This document shows positions 7,666-17,617 of a DNA stretch of 64,000 nucleotides, in pieces. Each line of letters opens with the position of its first letter. Position 1 is the first letter of the stretch. The stretch is from Sphingobacteriales bacterium UTBCD1 (lineage in GTDB: Bacteria > Bacteroidota > Bacteroidia > Chitinophagales > Chitinophagaceae). Position numbers and translations under genes: made by a program. The stretch lies in the NCBI GenBank assembly GCA_002066995.1, contig MWTC01000012.1, positions 175,820 through 239,819 on the forward strand. Reading direction: 5' to 3'. The notes under the pieces were generated by a model, which saw nothing but the letters and a program-made list of their open reading frames with translations, was not told the DNA's origin and ran no database searches.

Positions 7666-10401
7666 ATGAAAAAGTTTATCTCAATTTTTGTAGTCTTCTT
7701 TTTACCGGTAACCATAGTTACCGCACAAAAACTTCCATCGCCAAAAGAGTTCTTCGGATTTGACATCGGCCAGGATTATCATCTTGTAAACTACACTCAA
7801 TTTGAAAAATATTTCCGGGAATTGGCGAAGAATTCCGACAGAACAATTTTGCAGGATATCGGTAAGACGGAAGAGGGTCGCTCCATGTATATGGCGATCG
7901 TATCTTCTCCGCAGAACCTGAAGAATATTGCACGGTATAAAGAGATTTCACAGAAACTGGCCAGGGCAGAAATTTCCGATACCGAAGCAAAACAACTGGA
8001 ACAGGAAGGAAAACCTGTGATCTGGATAGATGGTGGATTGCATGCTACGGAAACTATCCCGTCGCAGGAATTGATCGCTTTTTATTATAAGCTCCTAAGT
8101 TCAAATGATGAAGAAACACTTTCCATCCTGAACAATGTGATTATATTATTGTGCGAAGTAAATCCTGATGGACTGGAGTTGACGGCAAATTGGTATATGA
8201 GAAATGATGATACACTGAAAAGGAATCTGAGACTTCCCAAAGTGTATAATAAATACATTGGCCATGATAACAACCGGGATTTTTATATGAACAATATGAA
8301 AGAGTCAGAGAATATTTCCCGGCAATTATACGTGGAATGGATGCCGCAAATTGTTTACAACCATCACCAGGCAGGCCCTGACGGATCAGTGCTGGCAGGA
8401 CCTCCTTACAGGGATCCTTTTAATTATGTTTATGATCCTTTGCTGGTAACCGGGCTTGACGGAGTGGGAACTGCAATGATCAACAGGTTAAACAGGGAAG
8501 GAAAGCCGGGATACACCAGGCTGGGCGGTTCCAGTTTTAATACCTGGTGGAACGGAGGATTGAGAACAACACCTTATTTCCACAATATGATCGGTATTCT
8601 TACAGAGATAATCGGAAGCCCCACACCTTCGGAAATACCTTTTATACCCGACAGGCTAATTGCAGATAACAATACACCTTTCCCCGTTTATCCCCAGAAA
8701 TGGCACATGAAACAATCAATTGATTATTCAATTTCTCTCAACTATGCCGTTTTGGATTATGCACAGATGATGGGCTGGCGCTTGTTGGAGAATATCTATG
8801 TAATGGGAAAAAATTCAATTACCAAAGGGAATGAAAATGCATGGACAATAGAACCGAAAGTAATTGAAAAAGTAAAAGAAATATTTAATGAGGATGTGGC
8901 AAAAGGAATAGAAAAAAAGCCAGTTTCCTCTTTCGGGCAATTCAAAATACCGGCCAGGTATTTTAATAAGGTGCTGATGGATTCTGCCCTGCGTGACCCA
9001 AGAGGGTATGTTGTTCCTTCTGACCAGGTTGATTTTCCTACTGCAGTAAATTTTATCAATGCACTGATCAAATCAGGTATCAAAGTATATAAAGCGTCTT
9101 CATCATTTCAGGCAGGAGGCAAATCTTATCCTGCCGGCAGTTACGTGGTAAAAACAGACCAGGCTTTTCGTCCTCATATACTGGATATGTTTGAACCTCA
9201 GAATTACAGAAATGATTTCCAATACCCCGGGGGCCCGCCCATTCGTCCTTACGATGCTGCGGGATGGACACTGGCATTTCAAATGGGAGTAAAATTTGAC
9301 AGGATACTTGAAGGATTTGATGGTCCTTTTGATCAGATCCCTTACGGAGAAATTCAATCACCACCTGTTACCCGTGTGAAGAAATCATCCAAAGGATATT
9401 TTTTAAGCTCGGCAGTCAATAATTCATTTATTGCAGCAAACGACCTGCTTACTGCCGGAGTCAAAGTCAAAAGAATCCATTCAGCTACAGGTGATGTGCC
9501 TGCCGGTTCGTTTTATATTCCGGCAGATGGTTTTAAAATACTAAATGATGAAGCTACAAAATGGGGAGTTCCGGTTGTACCTGCTGCTTCCACCCCCGAT
9601 GGATTGGAAACAATTTCACCATCAAAGATCGCATTGTTTGATCATTATGGCGGGTCTATTCCTTCGGGCTGGGTGCGTTGGTTGCTGGAGCAGTTTCATT
9701 TTACATATTCTGTAATCTATCCTCAGGAGATTGATAAGGGAGACCTCAATTCAAAATATGATATCCTCTTATTTATTGATGATGGTATCCCGGCCTACAG
9801 ATCCCAGGGTCAGCCGGAAACCGGAATGTTTGGTTCTTCTGAACCCAAACCCGGAGAAGTGCCTCTGCAGTATGAATCATGGCTGGGAAAAATTACAACA
9901 GACAAATCAATTCCGCAGTTAAAGAAATTTATTGAGAATGGGGGAACCGTCGTCACTGTCGGTCAAAATGCAGGCTTAGCCTACTATTTAAATTTACCGG
10001 TAAAAAATGCTTTACTGACCATTGATAATACCGGGAAAGAAAGGCCTGTTGCTAATGATAAATATTATATCCCTGCAAGTGTGTTGCAGGCGGAAGTAAA
10101 TACAGAAGAGCCTGCTAATTGGGGAATGCCCCATCAAACCGATATCATTTTTGACAACAGCCCGGTATTCACCATTCTCCCGGGTGCTGCCAATATTAAA
10201 CCTTTGGCATGGTTTGGTAATGGAAATTTATTGAGAAGCGGATGGGCGTGGGGGCAAAATTATATTAAAGATGCTGTTGCAGCTTTTGAAGCTACACTCG
10301 GCAAGGGAAAGTTATACGCTTTCGGCCCTGAGATAACTTTCAGAGCGCAGGCTCACGGCACTTTTAAATTCCTGTTTAATCAATTATATAACAGGAAATA
10401 G
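7666..10401 (+). CDS. Secreted M14 family zinc carboxypeptidase
   Basis: A 911-residue exported peptidase. A Sec signal covers residues 1-20 (TIVTAQ). The M14 domain spans about residues 40-400. The zinc motif HATE gives His126 and Glu129, the second zinc His is in VYNHHQ (His233/234), and the catalytic base is probably Glu314 in ILTEIIGSP; the family's Asn-Arg pair is in HDNNRDF (about 200-206). The C-terminal 500 residues are a long extension with a glutamine-amidotransferase-like alpha/beta region (about 640-780), a common arrangement in large Bacteroidota M14 proteins. It should trim peptides in the periplasm or outside the cell. It appears to be transcribed alone. Confidence 0.9.
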   Translation: MKKFISIFVVFFLPVTIVTAQKLPSPKEFFGFDIGQDYHLVNYTQFEKYFRELAKNSDRTILQDIGKTEEGRSMYMAIVSSPQNLKNIARYKEISQKLARAEISDTEAKQLEQEGKPVIWIDGGLHATETIPSQELIAFYYKLLSSNDEETLSILNNVIILLCEVNPDGLELTANWYMRNDDTLKRNLRLPKVYNKYIGHDNNRDFYMNNMKESENISRQLYVEWMPQIVYNHHQAGPDGSVLAGPPYRDPFNYVYDPLLVTGLDGVGTAMINRLNREGKPGYTRLGGSSFNTWWNGGLRTTPYFHNMIGILTEIIGSPTPSEIPFIPDRLIADNNTPFPVYPQKWHMKQSIDYSISLNYAVLDYAQMMGWRLLENIYVMGKNSITKGNENAWTIEPKVIEKVKEIFNEDVAKGIEKKPVSSFGQFKIPARYFNKVLMDSALRDPRGYVVPSDQVDFPTAVNFINALIKSGIKVYKASSSFQAGGKSYPAGSYVVKTDQAFRPHILDMFEPQNYRNDFQYPGGPPIRPYDAAGWTLAFQMGVKFDRILEGFDGPFDQIPYGEIQSPPVTRVKKSSKGYFLSSAVNNSFIAANDLLTAGVKVKRIHSATGDVPAGSFYIPADGFKILNDEATKWGVPVVPAASTPDGLETISPSKIALFDHYGGSIPSGWVRWLLEQFHFTYSVIYPQEIDKGDLNSKYDILLFIDDGIPAYRSQGQPETGMFGSSEPKPGEVPLQYESWLGKITTDKSIPQLKKFIENGGTVVTVGQNAGLAYYLNLPVKNALLTIDNTGKERPVANDKYYIPASVLQAEVNTEEPANWGMPHQTDIIFDNSPVFTILPGAANIKPLAWFGNGNLLRSGWAWGQNYIKDAVAAFEATLGKGKLYAFGPEITFRAQAHGTFKFLFNQLYNRK

Positions 10402-10641
10402 GCTTGCTGAAAAAAAGAAAAGATAAAAAGGGTGCTGTCTGAAAATGCCGGCTTCTTTTGTTTACGTTGCATGCTGAGGGTTATCGTAAGTGCTATTAGA
10501 TACAGTTGATTTTTTCTGCAGCTATCAGTTATTCCTCTGCCCGCTACCGGAGATATCTTTATGAAAGACGCAAACAGGTAAGATGAGAGGAATTCTCCCG
10601 TGTCGTTTCTTGCTGTATTAAAAAGGGCAGGTCAGATAAAA

Positions 10642-11520
10642 TCATTCAATGATCTTACCGTATTCAGGCTTCCATTCATACTTCCACCGGCGGTGGCTCC
10701 ATAACCACATTTCCGGATATTCACGAATAACATTTTCAAGATAACGTACATATCTCCCCGTCAATTCTTTTTCCGGCAATGCAGCAGGGTTTTCTTCAGC
10801 CACAAAGAAAACCATTTCATAATGACCCCTCCCGAGTTTATGAATAAAAGCAAATATCACAATCGTATTTTTTGCCTTTGCTCCTTTTTCGGGCCCTTTC
10901 ACGAACGGGACCGGTTTCCCAAAAAAGTTAAACCACCAGGCATGGGCGGGTCGTCCCGGATTCTGGTCTGCAACCAACGCAAGTACATACTGAAGATCGC
11001 GGTAAGGCAACATCGCTTCCTGCATTTTTGTTGCAGGCAGCAATTTCGTTCCGTTTTTTGCACGCAGTTTATACATAAGGCGGTCTATGATCTTGCTGTT
11101 TAAAGGCATATATACGCCCAGAAAGAGATACTTTAAATTCTTTGCCGTCGTTACGTTAGCCCACTCCCAGTTGAAGTTATGCCCCAGTAAGAGCTGAATG
11201 CTTCTGCCGCTATCATAATACCGGTTTATCACTTCCCAATTACCCTGCACTCTTTTCAGAATATAGGATTCTGAAGCAGAGATCATTTTTATCGTCTCAA
11301 TAAATGTATCTGTAAAATTCCTGTAAAACTTTTTAGCGATCTTTTTCCGTTCCTGTTCTGTTTTTTCTGGAAAAGCCTGCAGCAGATTACTGAACACAAT
11401 TTTTTTCCGGTAACCGATTACATAATAAATCAGGAAAAAGATGAAGTCAGAAAAAAAATACAGGATCCTCAGCGGTAACAATGAAATGGCATAAAACGAT
11501 CCGTAAACTAAATAATACAT
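10642..11520 (-). CDS. LpxL/HtrB-type lipid A acyltransferase
   Basis: A 292-residue membrane-anchored acyltransferase that transfers a secondary acyl chain to lipid A precursors or a related lipid. An N-terminal hydrophobic helix is followed by the catalytic H(x)4E motif in LLGHNFNWEW (His114, Glu119) and the conserved ALVADQNPG block. The C-terminal WLWSHRRWK motif is a hallmark of the family. A TTG three codons upstream is in frame, but the ATG at 11520 is preferred. It is the last gene of the minus-strand run and starts 20 nt after nadB. Confidence 0.9.
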   Translation of the reverse strand: MYYLVYGSFYAISLLPLRILYFFSDFIFFLIYYVIGYRKKIVFSNLLQAFPEKTEQERKKIAKKFYRNFTDTFIETIKMISASESYILKRVQGNWEVINRYYDSGRSIQLLLGHNFNWEWANVTTAKNLKYLFLGVYMPLNSKIIDRLMYKLRAKNGTKLLPATKMQEAMLPYRDLQYVLALVADQNPGRPAHAWWFNFFGKPVPFVKGPEKGAKAKNTIVIFAFIHKLGRGHYEMVFFVAEENPAALPEKELTGRYVRYLENVIREYPEMWLWSHRRWKYEWKPEYGKIIE

Positions 11521-11540
11521 ATTGCTCAAAGATAATGAAG

Positions 11541-13142
11541 CTATAAGACGATATTCTGCACCAATGCACTCTTGCCCGGATAATCGGTATTGAAATGAAG
11601 GCCCCGGCTTTCTTTACGGAATGTAGCCCCTTTTACAATAAGGTATCCGACTGTGATCATATTACGCAATTCCAGCAGTTGCGGTGAAAGAGTGGCGCCT
11701 TCATACAACTGTTCTGTTTCCTCCCAGAAAAGGTCGAGGCGGCGCATGGCTCTTTGCAAGCGAATATCATTGCGGACTATACCCACATAATCACTCATCA
11801 CCAACTGAAGTTCTTTCAGTCCCTGTGTGATCAGGATCATTTCTTTCGGCTCCGTGGTTCCCCCGGCATTCCAGTCGGGAATGCCCGCTTGAAATGAAAT
11901 AGAATTAATATTTTCTGAAGCGTCTTCATAACAACGATGTGCAAATACCATTGCTTCTAAAAGCGAGTTACTGGCCAGACGATTCGCCCCATGCAGGCCG
12001 GTGCTGGCACATTCACCGCAGGCATAAAGATTTTTAACAGAACTTCTGCCCCACTCATCTGTTTTGATGCCGCCGCAACTGTAATGAGCAGCAGGCGCCA
12101 CCGGTATCATGTTTTTGGTAATATCGACTCCGATTGACAAACATTTTTCGTAAATATTGGGAAAATGTTCTACAAACTTTTCTTTATTGAAATGCCGGCA
12201 ATCCAGCCACACATATTCCGTACCTGTCTTCTTCATTTCGCTGTCTATTGCCCGGGCAACTATATCTCTTGGCGCCAGGTCTTTTCTCGGATCATATTTT
12301 TCCATGAATGCTTCTCCCTTCCTGTTGCGTAAAATGCCGCCATCGCCACGCACGGCTTCGGTTATCAGGAAAGCCTGGCCTCTCACTCCTGGTTCAAAAA
12401 GAGCCGTAGGATGAAACTGAATGAACTCCATATTTTCTATTCTTGCTTTGGCACGGTAGGCCATTGCCACTCCATCGCCTGTGGCAATGGATGGATTGGT
12501 GGTGGTTCGGTACACTTGCCCGTTCCCTCCCGTTGCCAGCAATGTGATCTTTGAGCTGATCTTTTCAATGCGGTTTGTATGAAGATTCAATACATACACA
12601 CCGAAACATTCAATATCAGGAGTGGATTTGGTGACCAGGTAGCCCAGATGATGCTGCGTGATGATGTCAATGACAAAGCAATGTTTGATGATCTCAATAT
12701 TTTTTTGTTTTGCCACAGTGTCCAGTAACGCTCTTTCCATTTCCCTGCCGGTAACATCTTTATGATGTAAAATTCTGAACTCGGAATGCCCGCCCTCTCT
12801 TCCTAATTTATAATCACCATCCGATTCTTTATCAAACCTTGCCCCCCATTGAATGATTTCCCGGACACGGTCCGGGCCTTCTTTCACAACTATTTCCACT
12901 ACATCAGGATTGCATAAACCATCTCCGGCTATCAAGGTATCTTCAATGTGTTTTTCAAAACTGTCATGTTCGGGATCATTGACTACCGCCACACCGCCTT
13001 GCGCATACTTGGTATTCGTTTCATCAGCTGCTGCTTTCGTGATCACCACTACTTTTTTATCTGGAAACCGCTGAGCTACTTTCAATGCATAAGTCAGCCC
13101 CCCGATACCTGAACCAATTACTAAAAAATCTGTCTGTTGCAT
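11541..13142 (-). CDS. nadB: L-aspartate oxidase
   Basis: A 533-residue flavoenzyme that oxidises L-aspartate to iminoaspartate, the first step of NAD synthesis. The FAD-binding GSGIGG motif is at residues 8-13. The TKYAQGGVAVV segment, the EFIQFHPTAL and AHYSCGGIKTD motifs and the HGANRLASNSLLEA motif are all those of NadB rather than of fumarate reductase or succinate dehydrogenase. Length is normal. NadA and NadC are not in the window. It lies 32 nt after the YhhN gene, probably in the same transcript. Confidence 0.95.
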   Translation of the reverse strand: MQQTDFLVIGSGIGGLTYALKVAQRFPDKKVVVITKAAADETNTKYAQGGVAVVNDPEHDSFEKHIEDTLIAGDGLCNPDVVEIVVKEGPDRVREIIQWGARFDKESDGDYKLGREGGHSEFRILHHKDVTGREMERALLDTVAKQKNIEIIKHCFVIDIITQHHLGYLVTKSTPDIECFGVYVLNLHTNRIEKISSKITLLATGGNGQVYRTTTNPSIATGDGVAMAYRAKARIENMEFIQFHPTALFEPGVRGQAFLITEAVRGDGGILRNRKGEAFMEKYDPRKDLAPRDIVARAIDSEMKKTGTEYVWLDCRHFNKEKFVEHFPNIYEKCLSIGVDITKNMIPVAPAAHYSCGGIKTDEWGRSSVKNLYACGECASTGLHGANRLASNSLLEAMVFAHRCYEDASENINSISFQAGIPDWNAGGTTEPKEMILITQGLKELQLVMSDYVGIVRNDIRLQRAMRRLDLFWEETEQLYEGATLSPQLLELRNMITVGYLIVKGATFRKESRGLHFNTDYPGKSALVQNIVL

Positions 13143-13174
13143 ACTCTAAGATATCAATTCAATATTTGAAAAAT

Positions 13175-13846
13175 TCATTCTTTGCGAATGTAATTTATGG
13201 CGCCATCCGTTATCAACAACTGTGCGAGGCCATAAGTCAACATCACAATAAGACCGGCCGGTTCAAACTGGTTGTAAAATCTGTTAATAGCCAGGACAGA
13301 ATCAGAAATGATAAATAATAATGCACCTGCCATCATTAATCTTCCCGCAATTTTATTCTTTATAAATAACATGTGCAAGGCCAGCAGGAACATAATACTG
13401 ATCACGATTCCATAAACCCGGACAGGCAATCCCATTTTTCTGGGAAATGGAGAAAGAAATGTGATAAGAGCAATGTAATAAATCATAACGACCGGCAAAA
13501 AGATCCAGTAACCTTTTATTCTTTCCCTAATACGGATGTTATGAAAGAAAACAATATAAAATAACTGTGCTGCCAGGAATACAGCCAACCCGGATAAAAA
13601 GAACAGCTCACTCTTTTCCTGGAACATTAATAAGATGTCCCCTGCCCACGAGAAAAATAAAGCAGCCAGTACCCAATTTTTTAGCTGGCCTTTCCAGACT
13701 TTTGTTCTCAATAAAAAATATAAGACCAGGAGAATAACGAGCAACGGCTTGGTAAGGACCTGAATCAATTCATCATTCAGAAAAATTCCTGCTAAATGAA
13801 CAGCCAGGATAGCAAGATACAGGATGATCCAACGGTCTCTTTTCAT
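13175..13846 (-). CDS. YhhN-family integral membrane protein (lysoplasmalogenase-like)
   Basis: A 223-residue protein with seven or eight predicted membrane helices and almost no soluble part. The pattern matches the YhhN/TMEM86 family, with the conserved FFSWAGDILLMF near residues 63-75 and the second acidic motif in ALLFIISDSVLAINRF around 170-190. TMEM86 members hydrolyse the vinyl-ether bond of lysoplasmalogen; whether bacterial members do the same is not settled. It starts 9 nt after ispG. Confidence 0.82.
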   Translation of the reverse strand: MKRDRWIILYLAILAVHLAGIFLNDELIQVLTKPLLVILLVLYFLLRTKVWKGQLKNWVLAALFFSWAGDILLMFQEKSELFFLSGLAVFLAAQLFYIVFFHNIRIRERIKGYWIFLPVVMIYYIALITFLSPFPRKMGLPVRVYGIVISIMFLLALHMLFIKNKIAGRLMMAGALLFIISDSVLAINRFYNQFEPAGLIVMLTYGLAQLLITDGAINYIRKE

Positions 13847-13855
13847 CTCTTGATT

Positions 13856-15922
13856 TTATGCTTCCACCCAGACACCGCTCTCCTTAAGTAAATTAATAAG
13901 TTCATCCACTGCCACTTCACTGCTCACATTTCGTTTTACAATCTCTTTACCTTTATACAAAGTGATCCTGCCCGGACCGCTACCTACATAACCGAAATCG
14001 GCATCAGCCATTTCTCCCGGCCCGTTTACAATACAACCCATAACGGCGATCTTCACACCTTTCAGATGATTTGTCCGGGCACGGATCTTTGCCGTGGTCT
14101 CCTGCAAATCAAATAACGTTCTTCCGCAACTGGGACAGGAAATATATTCTGTCCTGGAAATCCTGGTTCTTGTCGCCTGCAGAATGCTGAACGCAGTATT
14201 GTTGATGAATTGTTCCATGGTTTGACTGCTGGTATAATTTCTCCCCGTCACTTTAACTTGCTCTTTGCCTAATGACGACTTTGTATAACTCTTCTGGCTC
14301 ATACCCAGGCAAATCCCGTCTCCCATTCCTTCCAGGAACAGAGCGCCGGTCTCAATTGCATAATGTATCAGGTGTTCATCGGGTGTTTGCCAATCGCTTC
14401 CGGTCAGCAAAATAACCGGCGACATGATCTTACGATCCATTAAATCAACAAACATCCGGCGGACACTTTGCATTGCGTTTATATTGGAAGAAAATAAACA
14501 AAGAACAACGGTAGGATCTGTCTTTACCTTTGAAAACAATTTTTCTGTTTGGTGTTGGTTATACTTTCCGGAGAAACATTCCATCATTATAAAATTCATC
14601 CGGGGAGACCGCTCAACTGCATCATCAAGATATTGTCCTGCTTCTAATACCGGAAAATATTTTTCTTTATCCGTTGCCGCCACCCATATCTTTTGATCGC
14701 AGATCACTTTTAATGTTCCCGGCAGTTCAAAATCAAGAATCCGGCCACTTATGATATAATCTGCTGCCATGTCATCAATATGCCATTTATCATTGCGTGC
14801 TATATACCTGTAACCGATAGCTGTCAAATTTTCCGGCGCTATCTTTTCTGTCTTTCTCAGGTCTGCAACTACTACAGGCACATTTTTTCCCCCGATGTTA
14901 TCAACCGCTTTAGATTCCCGCCTTTCATATTTAAAAGGTGAATACGGAATCGTTTCAGGTGAAGACGGACTATTCTCTACACCGGTAGTTCCGTTCTCCA
15001 GGCTCGGGACGGCAGCCAATTCCTCTTTTTGGGAGGCGTGCGAACAATACCTTTTTACCAAATCCTTACACACAGGAATTTCTATCTCAGGATCTTCAGT
15101 TAATGATACCCGGACCGTATCACCCAAGCCATCTTCCAGGAGAGAGCCGATCCCTATTGCACTTTTAATCCTTCCATCTTCACCATCACCTGCCTCTGTT
15201 ACTCCAAGATGTAAAGGATAACATTCACCAAATTCTTCAAACATTGTTTTCACCAGTAAACGATTCGCCTGCACCATTACCTGCGGATTGCTTGCTTTCA
15301 TACTCAAAACGATCTGGTGATAATTCTCCTCTCTTGCAATGCGTAAAAATTCCATGGCACTTTCCACCATTCCCACAGGCGTATCGCCATAACGGCTCAT
15401 GATCCTATCGCTTAAAGAACCGTGATTGGTTCCGATCCTCATGGCTGTTCCATATTCTTTGCAAATTTTTATCAGGGGAATAAACCGCTGGCGGATCCTT
15501 TCAATCTCCCCGTTGTATGCGGGATCGGTATACCCGATCACTTCAAACTTTTTCTTATCCACATAATTGCCCGGGTTGATCCTCACTTTTTCCACGACCC
15601 TCGCAGCGATCTCCGCAGCATTCGGCGTAAAATGAATATCAGCCACCAGCGGAGTCTTGTATCCTCTTTTACGCAATTCATTCTTTATGCGGAGTAAATT
15701 CTCCGCTTCAGTCTTTGAAGGTGCAGTAATTCGTATCAATTCAGAGCCTGCTTCGATGCAACGGATACTTTGTTCCACAGTGGCACGTGTATCCATTGTA
15801 TTCGTTGTGGTCATTGTCTGAACCCTGACAGGATGAAAATTTCCCAGCAATAAGTTCCCGACCCTGACTTCTTTTGTTGCAAGTCTTATATATTGAGTGA
15901 GTGATTCGCAATAGTATCGCAT
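13856..15922 (-). CDS. ispG: 4-hydroxy-3-methylbut-2-en-1-yl diphosphate synthase (long Bacteroidetes form)
   Basis: A 688-residue iron-sulfur enzyme of the MEP isoprenoid pathway that converts MEcPP to HMBPP. The N-terminal TIM barrel is clear (RVQTMTTTNTMDT, VADIHFTPNAA, RINPGNY). A central insertion of roughly 270 residues separates it from the cluster domain, which has the Cys residues of ISCPSCGRTLFD and MGCIVNGPGEM. This three-domain layout is usual in Bacteroidota, plants and apicomplexans; the E. coli enzyme is about 370 residues. A TTG eight codons upstream is in frame, but ATG 15922 sits about 15 nt from the predicted transcription start. Confidence 0.95.
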   Translation of the reverse strand: MRYYCESLTQYIRLATKEVRVGNLLLGNFHPVRVQTMTTTNTMDTRATVEQSIRCIEAGSELIRITAPSKTEAENLLRIKNELRKRGYKTPLVADIHFTPNAAEIAARVVEKVRINPGNYVDKKKFEVIGYTDPAYNGEIERIRQRFIPLIKICKEYGTAMRIGTNHGSLSDRIMSRYGDTPVGMVESAMEFLRIAREENYHQIVLSMKASNPQVMVQANRLLVKTMFEEFGECYPLHLGVTEAGDGEDGRIKSAIGIGSLLEDGLGDTVRVSLTEDPEIEIPVCKDLVKRYCSHASQKEELAAVPSLENGTTGVENSPSSPETIPYSPFKYERRESKAVDNIGGKNVPVVVADLRKTEKIAPENLTAIGYRYIARNDKWHIDDMAADYIISGRILDFELPGTLKVICDQKIWVAATDKEKYFPVLEAGQYLDDAVERSPRMNFIMMECFSGKYNQHQTEKLFSKVKTDPTVVLCLFSSNINAMQSVRRMFVDLMDRKIMSPVILLTGSDWQTPDEHLIHYAIETGALFLEGMGDGICLGMSQKSYTKSSLGKEQVKVTGRNYTSSQTMEQFINNTAFSILQATRTRISRTEYISCPSCGRTLFDLQETTAKIRARTNHLKGVKIAVMGCIVNGPGEMADADFGYVGSGPGRITLYKGKEIVKRNVSSEVAVDELINLLKESGVWVEA

Positions 15923-15943
15923 CGTAACACCTAAATAAAGCCA

Positions 15944-15951
15944 CAAATTTA
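15944..15951 (-). promoter_or_regulatory. Candidate -7 box upstream of ispG
   Basis: Read on the minus strand this is TAAATTTG, an exact TAnnTTTG. It places the transcript start near 15937, 15 nt before the ispG ATG. No good TTTG is found 19-22 nt further upstream, where a 14-bp tandem repeat lies. Confidence 0.4.
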
Positions 15952-15975
15952 GTGAAGAATGTTTAGTGAAGAATG
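15948..15975. repeat. Two tandem copies of a 14-bp repeat
   Basis: TTTAGTGAAGAATG occurs twice head to tail (15948-15961 and 15962-15975), exactly identical. It sits between the Bat-type TPR gene and ispG, and the first copy overlaps the candidate -7 box. Confidence 0.8.
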
Positions 15976-15985
15976 CTTCATGTTC

Positions 15986-16582
15986 TTACCAGTCTTTAGG
16001 CTTTGAAACACTGTCAACAGACTTTTCTTTTTGAACCCGCTGCTGCACCTGCTTTTCTTTTTGTTCCAGTTGTTTCAGCTTATTTGCTGCATCCCGGGGA
16101 TTCATCTTCGGTTGCTGCTGTTGCTTCTTTTTTTCGGGCGGAGAGCTTTTCTTTTTTAATTCAAGTAATGCTTTCTGCAAATTATCCCTTGCCTGCTCAT
16201 CCTGAGGGTTGAACAACAGCGCCTGCTCATAAGCGCTGATACTTTCTTCCAGGTTCCCTTCGCTGCCTAAAACCACAGCTTCATTATAAGACAGCTTTGA
16301 CAGGAACAAAGTATCTTTCACAATACCGGACAATTGTTTGAACATTTTTATTGATTCATCTTTTTTCCCAAGCTTATATAAAGTATTTGCCTGGTTGTAC
16401 CTGGCTTCTTCACTTAGAGAGTCCCCCTCATTTATTTTACTGAATTCTTTTAATGCTTCAGAATATTGCTGTCTTTTGTAATATTCATTTCCTTTCTGCA
16501 TGATCTTATCTGATTGCTGCGCATGTGCAAGGAGGTAACCGCTTAAAAAGATTATTGTTAATATGTACTGTTTCCCTCTCAT
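15986..16582 (-). CDS. TPR protein of the Bat cluster (BatC-like)
   Basis: A 198-residue exported protein with a signal peptide (residues 1-21, LLAHAQ) and about three TPR units (about 30-145; NEYYKRQQYSEALKEFSKI, ARYNQANTLYKLGKKDESI, ISAYEQALLFNPQDEQARDN). A Gln/Lys-rich charged tail with a QQQQ run follows. This architecture, directly after a VWA gene, is that of BatC in the Bacteroides aerotolerance cluster, whose biochemical role is unclear. Its ATG overlaps the VWA stop codon as ATGA. Confidence 0.8.
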   Translation of the reverse strand: MRGKQYILTIIFLSGYLLAHAQQSDKIMQKGNEYYKRQQYSEALKEFSKINEGDSLSEEARYNQANTLYKLGKKDESIKMFKQLSGIVKDTLFLSKLSYNEAVVLGSEGNLEESISAYEQALLFNPQDEQARDNLQKALLELKKKSSPPEKKKQQQQPKMNPRDAANKLKQLEQKEKQVQQRVQKEKSVDSVSKPKDW

Positions 16583-17580
16583 GCAAATCCTTTTTTCCTC
16601 TCAGGAATAAAGTTTACGATAACCAGCAAAATAAACGCTATAGCGGCCGGCCAATAATATAATGACCTGTAGCTCAAAGTTGATTTATCAAGCGATGCCT
16701 TGTGGCGGATCTGCAACAGGTAGCCGGTTAAACTATTTACGGCTTCCTGAGTGTTTTGTAAATGAATATACGTGCCATTGGTTTTTGCTGCAATCTGTTT
16801 CAACTCTTCCGCATTAAGTTTTGAGATTACTACATTCCCCTGTTCATCTTTTTTAACTGCACCGGTAGCAGGATCAATAAAAGAAGTTCCCTCTTCCGAA
16901 CCTATTCCGACCGTATTAATCATGATCCCTTTATCGGCAAGGGCAGCAGCGGTCTTTACCGCATCCGGAGCATGATCTTCCCCATCTGTGATCAGAATAA
17001 TCGTTTTAAATCGTTCCTCATTCTGCGAGAAGGCATCTCCGCTTTTTTCCAATGCTTTACTGATATCGGTACCGGGCACCGGTATTGCATCCGGGTCTGC
17101 AGAGGAAACATACATTTTTGCAACATCCTCATCTATTGTCAATGGCATTTGTAAATAAGCTGATCCGGCAAACCAAACAAGGGCTACCCGGTCATCCGGC
17201 ATTTTGTCCAGCAGCTTATTAATAAATTCTTTTGCTTTATCCAAACGGCTTGGCGAAACATCAGCTGACAACATGCTTTTGCTCAAATCCATTGCGATAA
17301 CGACATCAATTCCTTTTCTCATAAAATTCTCTGACTCTCCGGGTATCCTCGGGTTCATCAATGACAGTACACCAAAAGCAAATGCCACGGAAAGTACAAC
17401 CCATTTTGTTCTGAATAATTTTGAAGAGAAATTACTGATCAGTATCCGGACCAGTTTTTCATCACCGATCCGTTTTGTTACCTTTTTTTTCCAGCGAAGC
17501 AGCAACATGAAAAAAACTATACCGGCAGGAATGGCAACAAGCAGTGACCAGAAATTGACGTATTGAAACTGAATGTTCAT
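16579..17580 (-). CDS. VWA domain membrane protein (BatA/BatB type)
   Basis: A 333-residue protein with two N-terminal hydrophobic segments (about 10-30 and 55-75), a von Willebrand A domain at about 88-290 and a C-terminal membrane helix (about 305-325). The MIDAS metal site looks complete: DLSKS (about 97-101), the Thr of PGTDIS and the Asp of ITDGED. BatA/B proteins are thought to form an envelope complex with the TPR and coiled partners. MoxR, the DUF58 protein and BatD/E, which normally surround it, are absent here; the upstream gene is the beta-lactamase-like lipoprotein, 37 nt away. Confidence 0.85.
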   Translation of the reverse strand: MNIQFQYVNFWSLLVAIPAGIVFFMLLLRWKKKVTKRIGDEKLVRILISNFSSKLFRTKWVVLSVAFAFGVLSLMNPRIPGESENFMRKGIDVVIAMDLSKSMLSADVSPSRLDKAKEFINKLLDKMPDDRVALVWFAGSAYLQMPLTIDEDVAKMYVSSADPDAIPVPGTDISKALEKSGDAFSQNEERFKTIILITDGEDHAPDAVKTAAALADKGIMINTVGIGSEEGTSFIDPATGAVKKDEQGNVVISKLNAEELKQIAAKTNGTYIHLQNTQEAVNSLTGYLLQIRHKASLDKSTLSYRSLYYWPAAIAFILLVIVNFIPERKKGFA

Positions 17581-17617
17581 AAATTTTACCGGCCAAACAG
17601 AACAATAATTGTGCTAA

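Noticed and set aside
7304..7766. Two minus-strand frames between the RND and M14 genes
   Set aside because: One spans the terminator hairpin and the other overlaps the M14 signal peptide; neither has recognisable features.
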